From positions 62,001 through 126,000 of the forward strand of contig CAJXSF010000002.1 of assembly GCA_913061515.1 (NCBI GenBank): a DNA stretch of 64,000 bases, read 5' to 3'. A model generated the notes under the pieces. It saw nothing but the letters and a program-made list of their open reading frames with translations, was not told the DNA's origin and did no database searches. Made by a program: the position numbers and the translations under genes. Shown here piece by piece: positions 37,262 through 46,445 of the stretch. Within the stretch, counting starts at the first letter, position 1, and the number at the start of each line of letters is the position of its first letter. The DNA is from an uncultured Gammaproteobacteria bacterium (GTDB taxonomy: Bacteria > Pseudomonadota > Gammaproteobacteria > Pseudomonadales > Pseudohongiellaceae).

Positions 37262-39649
37262 ATGACGTCTATAAATTCCATTCATTCGCTGCACTCTAAA
37301 CTGTCAATTTCCAGATATCGTCACCTACCGCGATATTGTAGCGCATTATTACTGTCCACTTTTTTCTATATTCCCTGTTCGATTGCGCAAGATGTCTTCT
37401 CTGAGCCACTTTTTGGAGAGCAAAGCCTTAACGGTGGCTTCGCCCCCGACCCTGCTCGCATCGATATCGTTGCGGGAGGCTCGACTGATGCCGCCAGCAC
37501 TGAGTCAAGTTGTACAGGCTATATTGCGGTCGAGCAGCCCGACTATAGGATACATTACACGCCTGATACCTATGCGCTAGGAATCCTCGTAGCCAGCGAT
37601 GTCGATACAACACTTATCGTCAATACGCCCGATGGGAGCTGGGAGTGCAATGATGACTTCTCGGGGCTTGAGAACAACAATTCTGGAGTCTTATTCAACA
37701 CGCCACTGACAGGGCAGTATGATATTTGGGTGGGGACCTATAGTGCCGCAGATGCAGGTGCACAAGCACAACTGATCATTACCGAGCTGCCTCAGAGCGA
37801 ATGGCTCAGCCTCTCAAATGAATATCACGATAGCAATGACAGCGTTGCTGTGGCCAGTTCAATCCTTATAGAGGGCAGTGAACAACAGGGCAGCCTGGAC
37901 CCAATGGACAGCACACTCAGTAATTATGGGTATTCAGACACTTACACCTTTACTGGCCAAACAGGTCAAAACGCGATTATCGATTTAAGTTCTGATGAAT
38001 TTGATACTTATCTAGTATTGCGCACTCCCAGCGGTGAAGAGCTTAGCAATGATGACTTCGAAGGCAGCACGGCACGCTCCCTACTCTCTGTGCCATTAAC
38101 TGAGTCTGGGGAATTTGAAATCGTCGTGTCGAGCTTCATGAGTGGCGAGACAGGCCCGTACACGCTTTCTTTAGCGCTTGATGAAAATAATAGCATTGCG
38201 GCGGCAAGGGTCGAATCGGGCGAGTTGTCGTCGTCGGATGAGCAATTAGCAAGCGGTGAGTATATCGATCTCTATTCATTCGATGGACGCCCCGGTCAGC
38301 GCCTCCAGGCTGACTTGCGCTCAGAAGACTTTGATACTTATTTAATCCTCATCGCTCCCTCTGGAGAGCAATTTGAAAACGATGATATGGATTCGATCAA
38401 CCGTAGCTTTCTTGATATGACTTTATCTGAATCTGGCAGTTACCAATTGATAGTGACATCGTTTAGTGAAGGCTCTACCGGTGAGTACTCGCTACAAATT
38501 GATCATGGCGCAGCGAACGACAATCCAAGTCGAGAGTCTAATATCCGCAGTCTCGCCATCGGTCAATCCATAGAAGGACTGCTTAGCGAAGAAACGAGCT
38601 CACGAGTAGACAACAAATTAGAAGATACTTATTGGTTTGCTGGACAAGCCGATGAGACTGTACGCATAGATCTCAATTCAGATGACTTCGACACCTTTCT
38701 ACGATTAGTGACCCCTAGCGGTGAACTTATAGAAAACGATGACTTCGAAGGCAGCCTACATACTTCTTCTATTTCTTTAACATTGCGCGAGGCGGGTCGC
38801 TATCGAGTGGTAGTCACCAGTTACGACGCCGGAGACACAGGGCAATATGAAATAGACCTGCAATCACAAGCTATGCCAATCGTCTCTGCAAGCAACAGCG
38901 GTGGGCAAGTCTATGGAATATTTGCCGGTATTAGTGATTACCCAGGCAGTGCGCAAGATCTAAGTTACACAGATCAAGATGCCATAAGAGCGAGAGACGC
39001 GCTCATCAATGGCGCCGGAATGCAAGAAAACAACGGCATACTTTTGCTCAATAGCGACGCCACACTGGACAATTTTCGTGCAGCGATTGAACAAGTCGCT
39101 GCACGAGCTACAGAACAGGACACGGTCGTGCTGTTCTACTCGGGGCATGGCAACCGCGTCGAACGAGCAGGAGGCCCAAATAGCGCAGACCCTGATGGTT
39201 TAGATGAAACAATTGAGCTCTACGATGGCGCGATGCTCGATGATGAGCTAGCTTTTTTGTTCGACACTGTGCAGGCCGGTACCACATTGCTTGTACTGGA
39301 CTCTTGCTTTAGTGGCGGGTTTGCGAAAGATTTAGTGTCGCGCCCCGGCAGAATGGGGCTTTTCTCCTCTGAAGAAGACGTGACCTCACAAGTTGCTGCG
39401 AAATTTCGAGCTGGAGGCTACCTCTCTGTTTTCTTTGAAGAAGCACTTGGAGGGTATGCAGATTTTGATGACAATGGCGAGCTCACAGCCATAGAATTAA
39501 GCGAATACTTGCACGATCGATTTCGCAATGACGTAAAATCAAGTAGCGTGGATCAGTTTGTTCGTACCAGCGGCCCTCAATCTGGCTATCAACACCTTGT
39601 TGTTGATCGAGGAGGAGTTGGTCCCTACAGCATTTTGTTTAACCATTAA
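37262..39649 (+). CDS. Exported caspase-like (C14) protease with PPC repeats and an EF-hand loop
   Basis: A 795-residue protein. An N-terminal signal (about 22-42, ending 'SIAQ') exports it. Residues about 95-535 hold four PPC-type beta-sandwich repeats with a recurring 'DFDTYLVL..PSGE...NDDFEGS' motif. The caspase domain spans about 548-720. Its catalytic dyad is His629 in 'FYSGHGN' and Cys682 in 'VLDSCFSGGF'. A canonical EF-hand loop 'DFDDNGELTAIE' (734-745) follows, suggesting calcium dependence as in metacaspases. Such orthocaspases cleave after Arg or Lys, and their natural substrates are largely unknown. Its stop overlaps the next gene (PAS-GAF-GGDEF) as TAATG. The start is ATG without a strong Shine-Dalgarno. 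Confidence 0.88.
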   Translation: MTSINSIHSLHSKLSISRYRHLPRYCSALLLSTFFYIPCSIAQDVFSEPLFGEQSLNGGFAPDPARIDIVAGGSTDAASTESSCTGYIAVEQPDYRIHYTPDTYALGILVASDVDTTLIVNTPDGSWECNDDFSGLENNNSGVLFNTPLTGQYDIWVGTYSAADAGAQAQLIITELPQSEWLSLSNEYHDSNDSVAVASSILIEGSEQQGSLDPMDSTLSNYGYSDTYTFTGQTGQNAIIDLSSDEFDTYLVLRTPSGEELSNDDFEGSTARSLLSVPLTESGEFEIVVSSFMSGETGPYTLSLALDENNSIAAARVESGELSSSDEQLASGEYIDLYSFDGRPGQRLQADLRSEDFDTYLILIAPSGEQFENDDMDSINRSFLDMTLSESGSYQLIVTSFSEGSTGEYSLQIDHGAANDNPSRESNIRSLAIGQSIEGLLSEETSSRVDNKLEDTYWFAGQADETVRIDLNSDDFDTFLRLVTPSGELIENDDFEGSLHTSSISLTLREAGRYRVVVTSYDAGDTGQYEIDLQSQAMPIVSASNSGGQVYGIFAGISDYPGSAQDLSYTDQDAIRARDALINGAGMQENNGILLLNSDATLDNFRAAIEQVAARATEQDTVVLFYSGHGNRVERAGGPNSADPDGLDETIELYDGAMLDDELAFLFDTVQAGTTLLVLDSCFSGGFAKDLVSRPGRMGLFSSEEDVTSQVAAKFRAGGYLSVFFEEALGGYADFDDNGELTAIELSEYLHDRFRNDVKSSSVDQFVRTSGPQSGYQHLVVDRGGVGPYSILFNH

Positions 39650-40986
39650 TGGGTAATATGAGCGCGTCTTATAATCATTTTGTCGAGTTTGTGGACTTGC
39701 TTCTCGATGCAATTATTGTTGTCAATCCGCAAGGTAAATTGCTGTTTACTAGTGCAGCGTGTGAGAGAATTTTTGGTTACACCCCACAAGAAATGTTAGG
39801 AATGGCTGTTATAGATCTAGTCCATCCTGAAGACAAAGATCGGACAGCAGCTATGGCTGATACCGTTAATCGCGGCGGTCAAAGCCACGCCTTCGAAAAC
39901 CGACTGGTTCACAAAGATGGTCATATCGTTCATATTCGCTGGTCTGCACGCTGGTCGGAAAAAGACAAAGTCCGTATCGCAGTAGCCCACGACATTAGCG
40001 AAAGAGTCCATGCGGAAACAGTACAGCAGGCGTTATACGCCATATCTCAAACGGTTCATAACGTGGAAGATCTGTCGAGTTTATTCCCTCGCATTCACAC
40101 GATCATAGGGGACTTATTGCCCGCAAAGAATTTTTTCGTAGCGATGTACGACTCACAAAAAGACGAATTACGTTTCCCTTATTTTGTCGATGCGTTTGAT
40201 GAACACCCTGAGCCACGCCCATTGGACAGCGGCACACTGAGCGCCGAGGTCATTCGCACAGGCAAGCCTCTGCTCATTACTCCCGAATCAGAACGCGAAT
40301 TGACTGAGCGATTCGCCCAAGTCATAGGGACCGCATCCCACGACTGGCTGGGAGTTCCACTGATTGACGGGAAAGTCAGTATTGGGGCCTTAGTTGTGCA
40401 GAGTTATTCTGGCGACATTCGCTATACTGAAGAAGACAAAGAGTTGTTGCAGTTCGTTTCGAGTCAGGTCGCCTCCGCTATCTCGCGCACTCAGATGCAT
40501 GAACGACTCATCCATGCAGCAGGGCATGACCCGCTAACAGGCCTGGCCAATCGCGGCTTGTTTGAAGACCGATTACTGCGAACCCTATCCCGAGTACGGC
40601 GCAACCCCGCGCGTTTTGCCTTACTCTACATAGATTTAGATAAATTTAAAGAAATCAATGATTTATACGGCCACTTTTTCGGAGATGTGGTGTTAAAAGA
40701 GGTGGCCGCGCGCTTAATAGCTTGTGTTAGAGACTCAGACACTGTGGCTAGAATCGGCGGTGATGAATTTGTGCTATTGCTCAATAGAATTATTAAACCT
40801 GCCGATGCACAAAATGTTGCAGGTAAAATTCGCGCAGCGCTCGATGCGCCTATCAAACATCAAGATAAAAACCTTTATATTACTCCGAGCATCGGAATCG
40901 CGATTTATCCCGATCATGGCGATAGCATTGAAACACTGCTGCATTATGCTGACGATGCGATGTATTCTAGCAAAAATAGCAGCTAA
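39649..40986 (+). CDS. PAS-GAF-GGDEF diguanylate cyclase
   Basis: A 445-residue cytosolic sensor enzyme. A PAS domain (about 10-118, 'CERIFGYTPQEMLG', ending 'VAHDISERV') is followed by a GAF domain (about 130-285, 'DWLGVPLIDGKVSIGALVV') and a GGDEF domain (290-440). The active site 'IGGDEFVLLL' (370-374) is intact, as is 'DPLTGLANR'. The RxxD inhibitory site is present five residues upstream (Arg361-Asp364), so product inhibition is likely. It makes cyclic di-GMP from two GTP. It has no membrane segment, so it senses cytosolic signals. The start shares a TAATG overlap with the caspase gene, which makes co-translation likely. Its end abuts the end of glpD. Confidence 0.93.
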   Translation: MGNMSASYNHFVEFVDLLLDAIIVVNPQGKLLFTSAACERIFGYTPQEMLGMAVIDLVHPEDKDRTAAMADTVNRGGQSHAFENRLVHKDGHIVHIRWSARWSEKDKVRIAVAHDISERVHAETVQQALYAISQTVHNVEDLSSLFPRIHTIIGDLLPAKNFFVAMYDSQKDELRFPYFVDAFDEHPEPRPLDSGTLSAEVIRTGKPLLITPESERELTERFAQVIGTASHDWLGVPLIDGKVSIGALVVQSYSGDIRYTEEDKELLQFVSSQVASAISRTQMHERLIHAAGHDPLTGLANRGLFEDRLLRTLSRVRRNPARFALLYIDLDKFKEINDLYGHFFGDVVLKEVAARLIACVRDSDTVARIGGDEFVLLLNRIIKPADAQNVAGKIRAALDAPIKHQDKNLYITPSIGIAIYPDHGDSIETLLHYADDAMYSSKNSS

Positions 40987-42477
40987 TTAAGAGCTTGTTC
41001 GCATAGTTAAGTAGTGCTCAAGCGCCTCGCGCTGCGCGGCAGAAAAACGCAGGCCAAGTTTAGTTCTTCGCCACAGGATATCCTCACTCGTGTGCGCCCA
41101 TTCTTGCTCTATTAGATAATCGACCTCGCGTTGATACAGTCCTGCACCAAACTCATTTCCCAGCCCGGCAAGCGAATCAACGCCAACGAGGATCTGCTCA
41201 ACCAACGTCCCGTAACTAGATACCCAACGCGATAGCAAGGCATCGGGCAACCATGAATACTGTAATTTGAGCGTCGTCAGCAATGACTCTTGGGTAGAAA
41301 AATCTCCGCCTGGCAATGCAGCGGCTTCACTCCAAGGCTTGCCCATATTGGGAAACACATCACGCAGTTTTTCCAACGCACTTTCAGCGAGCCGACGATA
41401 AGTCGTAATTTTCCCACCATAGATTGATAGCAATGGCGCACCACTGGTATCAAGCGCTAAGGTGTAATCTCTAGAGGCTTCCGAAGCACTCTCGTCTTCG
41501 CCTGAGAGCAGCGGACGAACTCCAGCGAAGACATGCACAACATCCTCTTTTCTAATTTGTGCTTTGAAGTAGGAATTGCTGATATCAAGCAAATAGTCTA
41601 TTTCCCAATCGGCAATCGCGGCCGTTGCAGGATCGCCATGCAAGTCTTCCTCGGTGGTGCCAATCAAGGTGAAATCATCTTCATAGGGAATAGCGAACAC
41701 AACTCGATTATCACTATTTTGCAATAGGAAGGCCTGGTCCCCCACATATAAACGTGGCACGACAATATGACAGCCTTTTACAAGCCTGATAGGCTCATGG
41801 GGCTTAGAGGGCAATACTGTGCTTGCGACAATGTCAACCCAGGGGCCAGCGGCATTTACGACTGCACGCGCTTGTACGCTCTGCGTTTCGCCACTTAAGC
41901 TATCTTGCAATGTAACATGCCACAAACCATCACGCTCTTGCGCCTTGATACATTTTTTTTGCACATAAATCTGTGCGCCATGTGCTCGCGCCTGCATCGC
42001 TACCAACACTACAAGGCGCGCATCATCAACCCAGGCATCGTAATATTGAAAACCGTGACTTAAAGAGTTCTTTAAGGGGCTGTCGGCGCTGAATTTCAAA
42101 CTTTTTGATGCGGGCAAGGTGACCCTTTTACTCAAAAAGTCATACAAATACAGACCAAGCCTAATCATCCAACGCGGACGAAGATGGGGCATATGAGGAA
42201 GCTGAAAGCGCATCGGCGTAATGATATGCGGAGCATTACGCAGCAACACTTCGCGCTCAGCGAGGGCTTTTCGTACTAAACTAAACTCGTAATTTTCTAG
42301 ATATCTCAAGCCTCCATGAATTAGCTTTGTACTTGCCGATGAAGTTGCAGATGCAAGATCGTTGGTCTCACAAAGGACAACATCTAGACCACGTCCGGCG
42401 GCATCGGCCGCAATGCCCACTCCATTAATCCCGCCACCGATAATTAGCAGATCATGTACTGTAGAATTTTGAGTCAT
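40987..42477 (-). CDS. glpD: Aerobic glycerol-3-phosphate dehydrogenase
   Basis: A 496-residue FAD enzyme that oxidises sn-glycerol-3-phosphate to dihydroxyacetone phosphate and passes electrons to quinone at the inner membrane. The Rossmann FAD motif is 'IIGGGINGVGIAADAAGRG', and 'STKLIHGGLRYLENYEF' and 'YGGKITTYRRLAE' are the usual landmarks. The track's start at 42528 is a TTG. ATG 42477 gives an N-terminus like E. coli GlpD and a 121-base divergent region to glpK, but no strong Shine-Dalgarno. The pair implies growth on glycerol or lipid head groups. Confidence 0.95.
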   Translation of the reverse strand: MTQNSTVHDLLIIGGGINGVGIAADAAGRGLDVVLCETNDLASATSSASTKLIHGGLRYLENYEFSLVRKALAEREVLLRNAPHIITPMRFQLPHMPHLRPRWMIRLGLYLYDFLSKRVTLPASKSLKFSADSPLKNSLSHGFQYYDAWVDDARLVVLVAMQARAHGAQIYVQKKCIKAQERDGLWHVTLQDSLSGETQSVQARAVVNAAGPWVDIVASTVLPSKPHEPIRLVKGCHIVVPRLYVGDQAFLLQNSDNRVVFAIPYEDDFTLIGTTEEDLHGDPATAAIADWEIDYLLDISNSYFKAQIRKEDVVHVFAGVRPLLSGEDESASEASRDYTLALDTSGAPLLSIYGGKITTYRRLAESALEKLRDVFPNMGKPWSEAAALPGGDFSTQESLLTTLKLQYSWLPDALLSRWVSSYGTLVEQILVGVDSLAGLGNEFGAGLYQREVDYLIEQEWAHTSEDILWRRTKLGLRFSAAQREALEHYLTMRTSS

Positions 42478-42598
42478 AGAGGTTACTATAGGGTCATTAA
42501 ATTGATCGAACATGCTAGCAGGATGCAAGCCATACAGAAACTATAGGCACTATACGAATAAAACAACGAGATCGTTCACAAGTTTTTGGAAAACTGCA

Positions 42599-44095
42599 AT
42601 GACTGACTATATTTTGGCATTTGACCAAGGCACTACGAGCAGCCGTGCAATCGTGTTCAACCAAAAGGGGGAGCGCCTTGGCATTGGGCAGGAAGAGTTT
42701 AACCAACACTTTCCCGAGGATGGTTGGGTTGAGCATGACCCAGAGGAGCTTTGGGACAGCTCTGTGCGCAGCGCAAAGCGCGCATTGGAGGACGCAAAGA
42801 TCACCGCTGATGCCGTTCGCGCAATTGGCATTACCAATCAACGCGAAACGACGCTGATATGGAATCGTATTACCGGCGTCCCACTCTATCGAGCCATTGT
42901 ATGGCAGGACCGTCGCACGAGCGACTACTGCAAAGCACTTAGTGACACACTGGAAAAAAGTGGGCGTAGCGAGCTGATCACCGAAAAGACTGGTTTATTG
43001 CTCGACCCTTACTTTTCCGCTAGTAAGATCCGCTGGATTCTCGACAAACATGACGGGGCTCAGGAGGCCGCAGAGCGCGGCGAACTGGCATTTGGAACGG
43101 TAGATACTTTCTTACTCTGGCGTCTTACCGGTGGTAAAAGTCACTACACCGATGCCACCAATGCCTCTCGCACTCTGCTCTTTAATATTCATGAACAATG
43201 CTGGGACGAAGAACTGCTATCGCTGTTCAACATCCCCGCCAGACTTTTGCCGGAAGTAAAGGACAGTGCTGCCGACTTTGGGATGATCGATGCCGATATC
43301 CTAGGGGCGCAGATACCGGTGCTTGGCATAGCAGGAGATCAACAAGCCGCCGCCTTCGGCCAATGTTGTTTCGAACCTGGCATGGCTAAAAGCACCTATG
43401 GCACGGGTTGTTTTCTACTGCTCAATACCGGGGATAAGGCACTCAGGTCAGAAAACCGCCTACTAACCACTGTCGCTTATCGCCTAAATGGCAAAGCAAC
43501 TTACGCATTAGAAGGCAGTATTTTCATGGCCGGAGCGACAATGCAGTGGCTACGTGATGGTTTAAAGTTGTTTAAGGACGCCTCTGAAACCGAGAGCATG
43601 GCAGAACAGACTGATAAGAATATGCATGTCTTGTTTGTGCCAGCATTTACAGGATTAGGGGCTCCCTATTGGGATGCCGACGCCCGTGGCGCCATTTTTG
43701 GGCTGACTCGAGACACCGGCATCAAAGAGTTAGTCACAGCAGCGTTATTATCAGTATGCTATCAAACCCGCGATTTGCAGAAAGCCATGGAAGCCGATGG
43801 CGAAAGACCGGACACGCTGCGGGTCGATGGTGGGATGTCACGCAACGATTTTGTACTACAGAACCTTGCAGACCTGCTTGGTTCGAGAGTCGACAGGCCA
43901 CAAGTGACAGAGACCACAGCACTGGGTGTCGCATGGCTGGCAGGTTTGCAATGCGGTCTCTATGACTCACTTACACACATTGCATCGCATTGGCAGCTGG
44001 AGCGATCCTTTTTGCCGCAAAAAGACAAACCCTGGAGAGACGCACGATACGCTCTTTGGCAAGATGCCGTACGGCGCACGCGCAGTAAACTATAA
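42599..44095 (+). CDS. glpK: Glycerol kinase
   Basis: A 498-residue ATP-dependent kinase that makes glycerol-3-phosphate, the GlpD substrate. The N-terminus '[18 protein letters not shown]' has the phosphate-binding loop. 'WQDRRT' and '[18 protein letters not shown]' near the C-terminus are FGGY-kinase landmarks. The track start at 42512 overlaps glpD; ATG 42599 with GGA upstream is preferred and gives the normal length. It diverges from glpD. The regulator GlpR and the facilitator GlpF are not visible. A phosphatase follows after 30 bases. Confidence 0.96.
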   Translation: MTDYILAFDQGTTSSRAIVFNQKGERLGIGQEEFNQHFPEDGWVEHDPEELWDSSVRSAKRALEDAKITADAVRAIGITNQRETTLIWNRITGVPLYRAIVWQDRRTSDYCKALSDTLEKSGRSELITEKTGLLLDPYFSASKIRWILDKHDGAQEAAERGELAFGTVDTFLLWRLTGGKSHYTDATNASRTLLFNIHEQCWDEELLSLFNIPARLLPEVKDSAADFGMIDADILGAQIPVLGIAGDQQAAAFGQCCFEPGMAKSTYGTGCFLLLNTGDKALRSENRLLTTVAYRLNGKATYALEGSIFMAGATMQWLRDGLKLFKDASETESMAEQTDKNMHVLFVPAFTGLGAPYWDADARGAIFGLTRDTGIKELVTAALLSVCYQTRDLQKAMEADGERPDTLRVDGGMSRNDFVLQNLADLLGSRVDRPQVTETTALGVAWLAGLQCGLYDSLTHIASHWQLERSFLPQKDKPWRDARYALWQDAVRRTRSKL

Positions 44096-44125
44096 GCAAA
44101 CATTGGCCACTACTGTAGGAGCTTC

Positions 44126-44728
44126 ATGAGAATTCATTTGATCCGCCACGGACAAACCAATTGGAACAAAGAAAAACGAGTGCAGGGGCATAGTGAGTCC
44201 ACACTTACAGAACAAGGCCAGCAGCAAGCGCGAGACTTGGCGATCACCTTACAGCAATACCCCATTAGCAACGTGTTTTGCAGTAGCAGCATTCGCACGC
44301 GCCAAACTAGCGAGTTACTATTTGAGCAGCGCCCAGTGCAAACCCATTACCATGATGAACTACGTGAAATATTTCTAGGCCCATGGGAGGGAAAGCTACA
44401 GTCTGAAATTCGCAATCTGTTTCCTGAGCAGTTTGAAAACTTTTGGAATGCACCGCATCGATTTGCACAAGACGACGCCGAATCCTTCGAAGATGTACAA
44501 CAACGTGGCCTTACTATCTTGAAGCAGATATTATCCAACCCGTATGAAGAGGTGGCAATCGTCAGTCATGGTGTCATCATCAAGGCTATTCTATGTCATT
44601 TAGACAATCGCCCGATCGCGCAATTATGGGAACCACCAATCATGCACAATTGCGCACATAGCATCATTGTTAAGGACTCTCACGAAGTAGCACCGCGCAT
44701 TACGCAATTTGCTGGCATAGCGCAATAA
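44126..44728 (+). CDS. Histidine phosphatase-family protein
   Basis: A 200-residue branch-1 histidine phosphatase. The catalytic 'LIRHGQTNWN' puts the phospho-accepting His at residue 8; the second His is in 'VSHGVIIKAIL', with Glu in 'LREIFLGPWEG'. All catalytic residues are intact. AGGAG is well placed upstream. Relatives include GpmB and CobC phosphatases; with no cobalamin genes nearby, a general sugar-phosphate or phosphoglycerate-type phosphatase is more likely. It lies 30 bases after glpK and may be co-transcribed. Confidence 0.85.
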   Translation: MRIHLIRHGQTNWNKEKRVQGHSESTLTEQGQQQARDLAITLQQYPISNVFCSSSIRTRQTSELLFEQRPVQTHYHDELREIFLGPWEGKLQSEIRNLFPEQFENFWNAPHRFAQDDAESFEDVQQRGLTILKQILSNPYEEVAIVSHGVIIKAILCHLDNRPIAQLWEPPIMHNCAHSIIVKDSHEVAPRITQFAGIAQ

Positions 44729-44786
44729 TGCAAAGCCGCAACAGGTCTAAAGTCTAATTACTGAAAAACCATAAAAGGAAAAAAAA

Positions 44787-45590
44787 ATGACCACCTCCAC
44801 AGATACTGGAACCGCCTCCAACCCTCTTGCACGTAAAATCGTCACTGTTATCGCGATACTCTCGCTAATAGGCGGCATCGCTCTTGGCGCCTATGCCTTA
44901 TTTGCGGCACTTGGAGTCTGGTTTGGCATGTGGGATTTCCGCACAGGATTCAATATGTTGCGCACCGTCAATGAAAGTGCCGATTGGACTGCATGGATTA
45001 GTTTAGCCGTGACCATTGGGGTCTTCGTCGCTGCGAGTAAGCTCGGCCTTGCCAACGCTAAAAAACTCACCGCTTTTGCGGCTGTAGGGACGATCACCGC
45101 GACACTAGCCTATATTGTGCCAGAGACTTATCGGCCAGCTGAAGGCACGCCTCCTATTCATGACATCACAACCGATACGAACAACCCGCCCGAGTTTATC
45201 GCCATTGCTCCACTGCGTGCAGACGCACCTAACAATATGATTTACGGCGACCAGCCAAACTGGGACAAAGCACGCATGGCTGCTGCACAAAATGAAGCCT
45301 ATCCCGATATCGTGCCTCAAGAGTTTAGCGAATCTAAAGAGGTGATATTCGAGCGCGCTTTAAACGCTGCGCAAGCATTGGGTTGGGAGATCGTCGATCA
45401 AAACGCGACAACCGGGCGCATTGAAGCGACAGACACAACGTTCTGGTTCCGATTTAAAGATGACGTTGTGATCGTTGTGAGCGAAACAGCACAAGGCTCT
45501 GTGCTGAATGCTCGCTCGCTATCTCGCGTTGGGACAAGTGATGTTGGCAAAAATGCAGCTCGTCTACGTGAGTTCTTCACGCGACTATAA
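44787..45590 (+). CDS. DUF1499-domain membrane protein
   Basis: A 267-residue protein. The N-terminal third has three hydrophobic helices (about 18-42, 68-85, 92-108). The C-terminal soluble part (about 125-267) is a DUF1499 domain, with 'IHDITTDTNNPPEFIAI' at its start and 'GRIEATDTTFWFRFKDDVVIVV' in the core. DUF1499 proteins are widespread and uncharacterised. The gene stands alone, with an A-rich Shine-Dalgarno region (AAAGGAAAAAAA). It converges on the small membrane protein gene with a ten-base gap. Confidence 0.8.
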   Translation: MTTSTDTGTASNPLARKIVTVIAILSLIGGIALGAYALFAALGVWFGMWDFRTGFNMLRTVNESADWTAWISLAVTIGVFVAASKLGLANAKKLTAFAAVGTITATLAYIVPETYRPAEGTPPIHDITTDTNNPPEFIAIAPLRADAPNNMIYGDQPNWDKARMAAAQNEAYPDIVPQEFSESKEVIFERALNAAQALGWEIVDQNATTGRIEATDTTFWFRFKDDVVIVVSETAQGSVLNARSLSRVGTSDVGKNAARLREFFTRL

Positions 45591-45600
45591 AGTCTAGCGC

Positions 45601-45876
45601 TTATTGCGAATTATTCCGCCTACTTGCGTTCAAACGTTTTATAAGCCAATGACGCAAAGGCGGAATATCCGTTGCCAGTAATGCCAAACCAAGGGGAATC
45701 ATCCAGAACCCTAAAACAGGCAAAAACCCCAAAATCCCTCCCAAAATTAATAGCACGCCCATTAAGCCACGTATTAATGGAGGCAGAAAGCGCTCGCCTT
45801 TTCGTAAGAAACGATAAGACATGACGACAAGCCGGCGCTTGTTTTGTGAGTTCTGACGATTGCTCTGTTTTGTCAT
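45601..45876 (-). CDS. Small membrane protein (PGPGW-like)
   Basis: The protein has 91 residues from ATG 45876, preceded by an AGGCGGTG Shine-Dalgarno; the track start at 45975 would overlap the next gene. After a basic N-terminus, two hydrophobic helices follow with 'GGILGFLPVLGFWMIPLGLALLATD' and then 'PLRHWLIKRL'. This pattern resembles the PGPGW family of small transmembrane proteins, though the exact PGPGW motif is replaced by 'FLPVLGFW'. The function is unknown. It diverges from the LspA-like gene. Confidence 0.65.
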   Translation of the reverse strand: MTKQSNRQNSQNKRRLVVMSYRFLRKGERFLPPLIRGLMGVLLILGGILGFLPVLGFWMIPLGLALLATDIPPLRHWLIKRLNASRRNNSQ

Positions 45877-45962
45877 GATTGCACCGCCTCTTAGTCGGTG
45901 CTTGGTCTTGCTACGGTGTGCTATGCTTGCCCTGATTTCGTCAAGTTGATGTAGGGTATTTC

Positions 45963-46442
45963 GTGCAACGAACACAAAGAATGTTTCTATTTAGCGCCAT
46001 CGCGCTAGTCGTGTTGTCCGTTTCTCAATTGGGCAGTTATTGGGTTAATACCACTATTCCGATAGGCAGCACAGTTGAATGGAGTCCCTTAGTACATCTT
46101 ACCCATATCCGTAATATGGGTGGTGTGTTCGGGATGTTTCAAGGGCGTGGTTGGGTATTTGCGCTTTTTAGCTTGGTCTTAGTCACAGGCTTAATAGTCT
46201 ATTTACTGCGCAGCCAACAAGTGCGTTTGTACGAATATATCTGCTTCGGCTTTATTGCCGGCGGTGGGGCGAGCAATATTCTCGACCGCCTCATCTATGG
46301 CAGCGTCATCGATTTTATCAATGTGCAAGGGATCCCTTACTGGCATTATATTTTTAACACCGCCGATGTCATGGTGCATGTCGGGCTCTGGCCAATGCTC
46401 TTTTGGAGCATCTTCTCCCCAGAGCAAAGTAGCAACGCCTAG
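45963..46442 (+). CDS. Signal peptidase II (LspA)-like protein, divergent
   Basis: A 159-residue protein with four membrane helices, read from GTG 45963 (AGGG upstream; ATG 45981 is an alternative). The family landmarks are 'HIRNMGGVFGMF', 'GGGASNILDRLIYGSVIDFI' and 'YIFNTADVMVHVG', which contain both catalytic aspartates (Asp117 and Asp135). The usual N-terminal 'DQ.(T/S)K' is replaced by 'SQLGSYW' (Ser21, Gln22), losing the conserved Asp and Lys. It is not beside ileS, the usual partner of lspA. It may be a second, specialised lipoprotein signal peptidase. It converges on the aminotransferase gene with a three-base gap. Confidence 0.75.
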   Translation: MQRTQRMFLFSAIALVVLSVSQLGSYWVNTTIPIGSTVEWSPLVHLTHIRNMGGVFGMFQGRGWVFALFSLVLVTGLIVYLLRSQQVRLYEYICFGFIAGGGASNILDRLIYGSVIDFINVQGIPYWHYIFNTADVMVHVGLWPMLFWSIFSPEQSSNA

Positions 46443-46445
46443 CGC

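Noticed and set aside
42507-42513. CGAACAT between glpD and glpK, matching one half of the E. coli GlpR operator.
   Set aside because: The other half-site (ATGTTCG) is absent, so it is likely chance. A GlpR footprint would decide.
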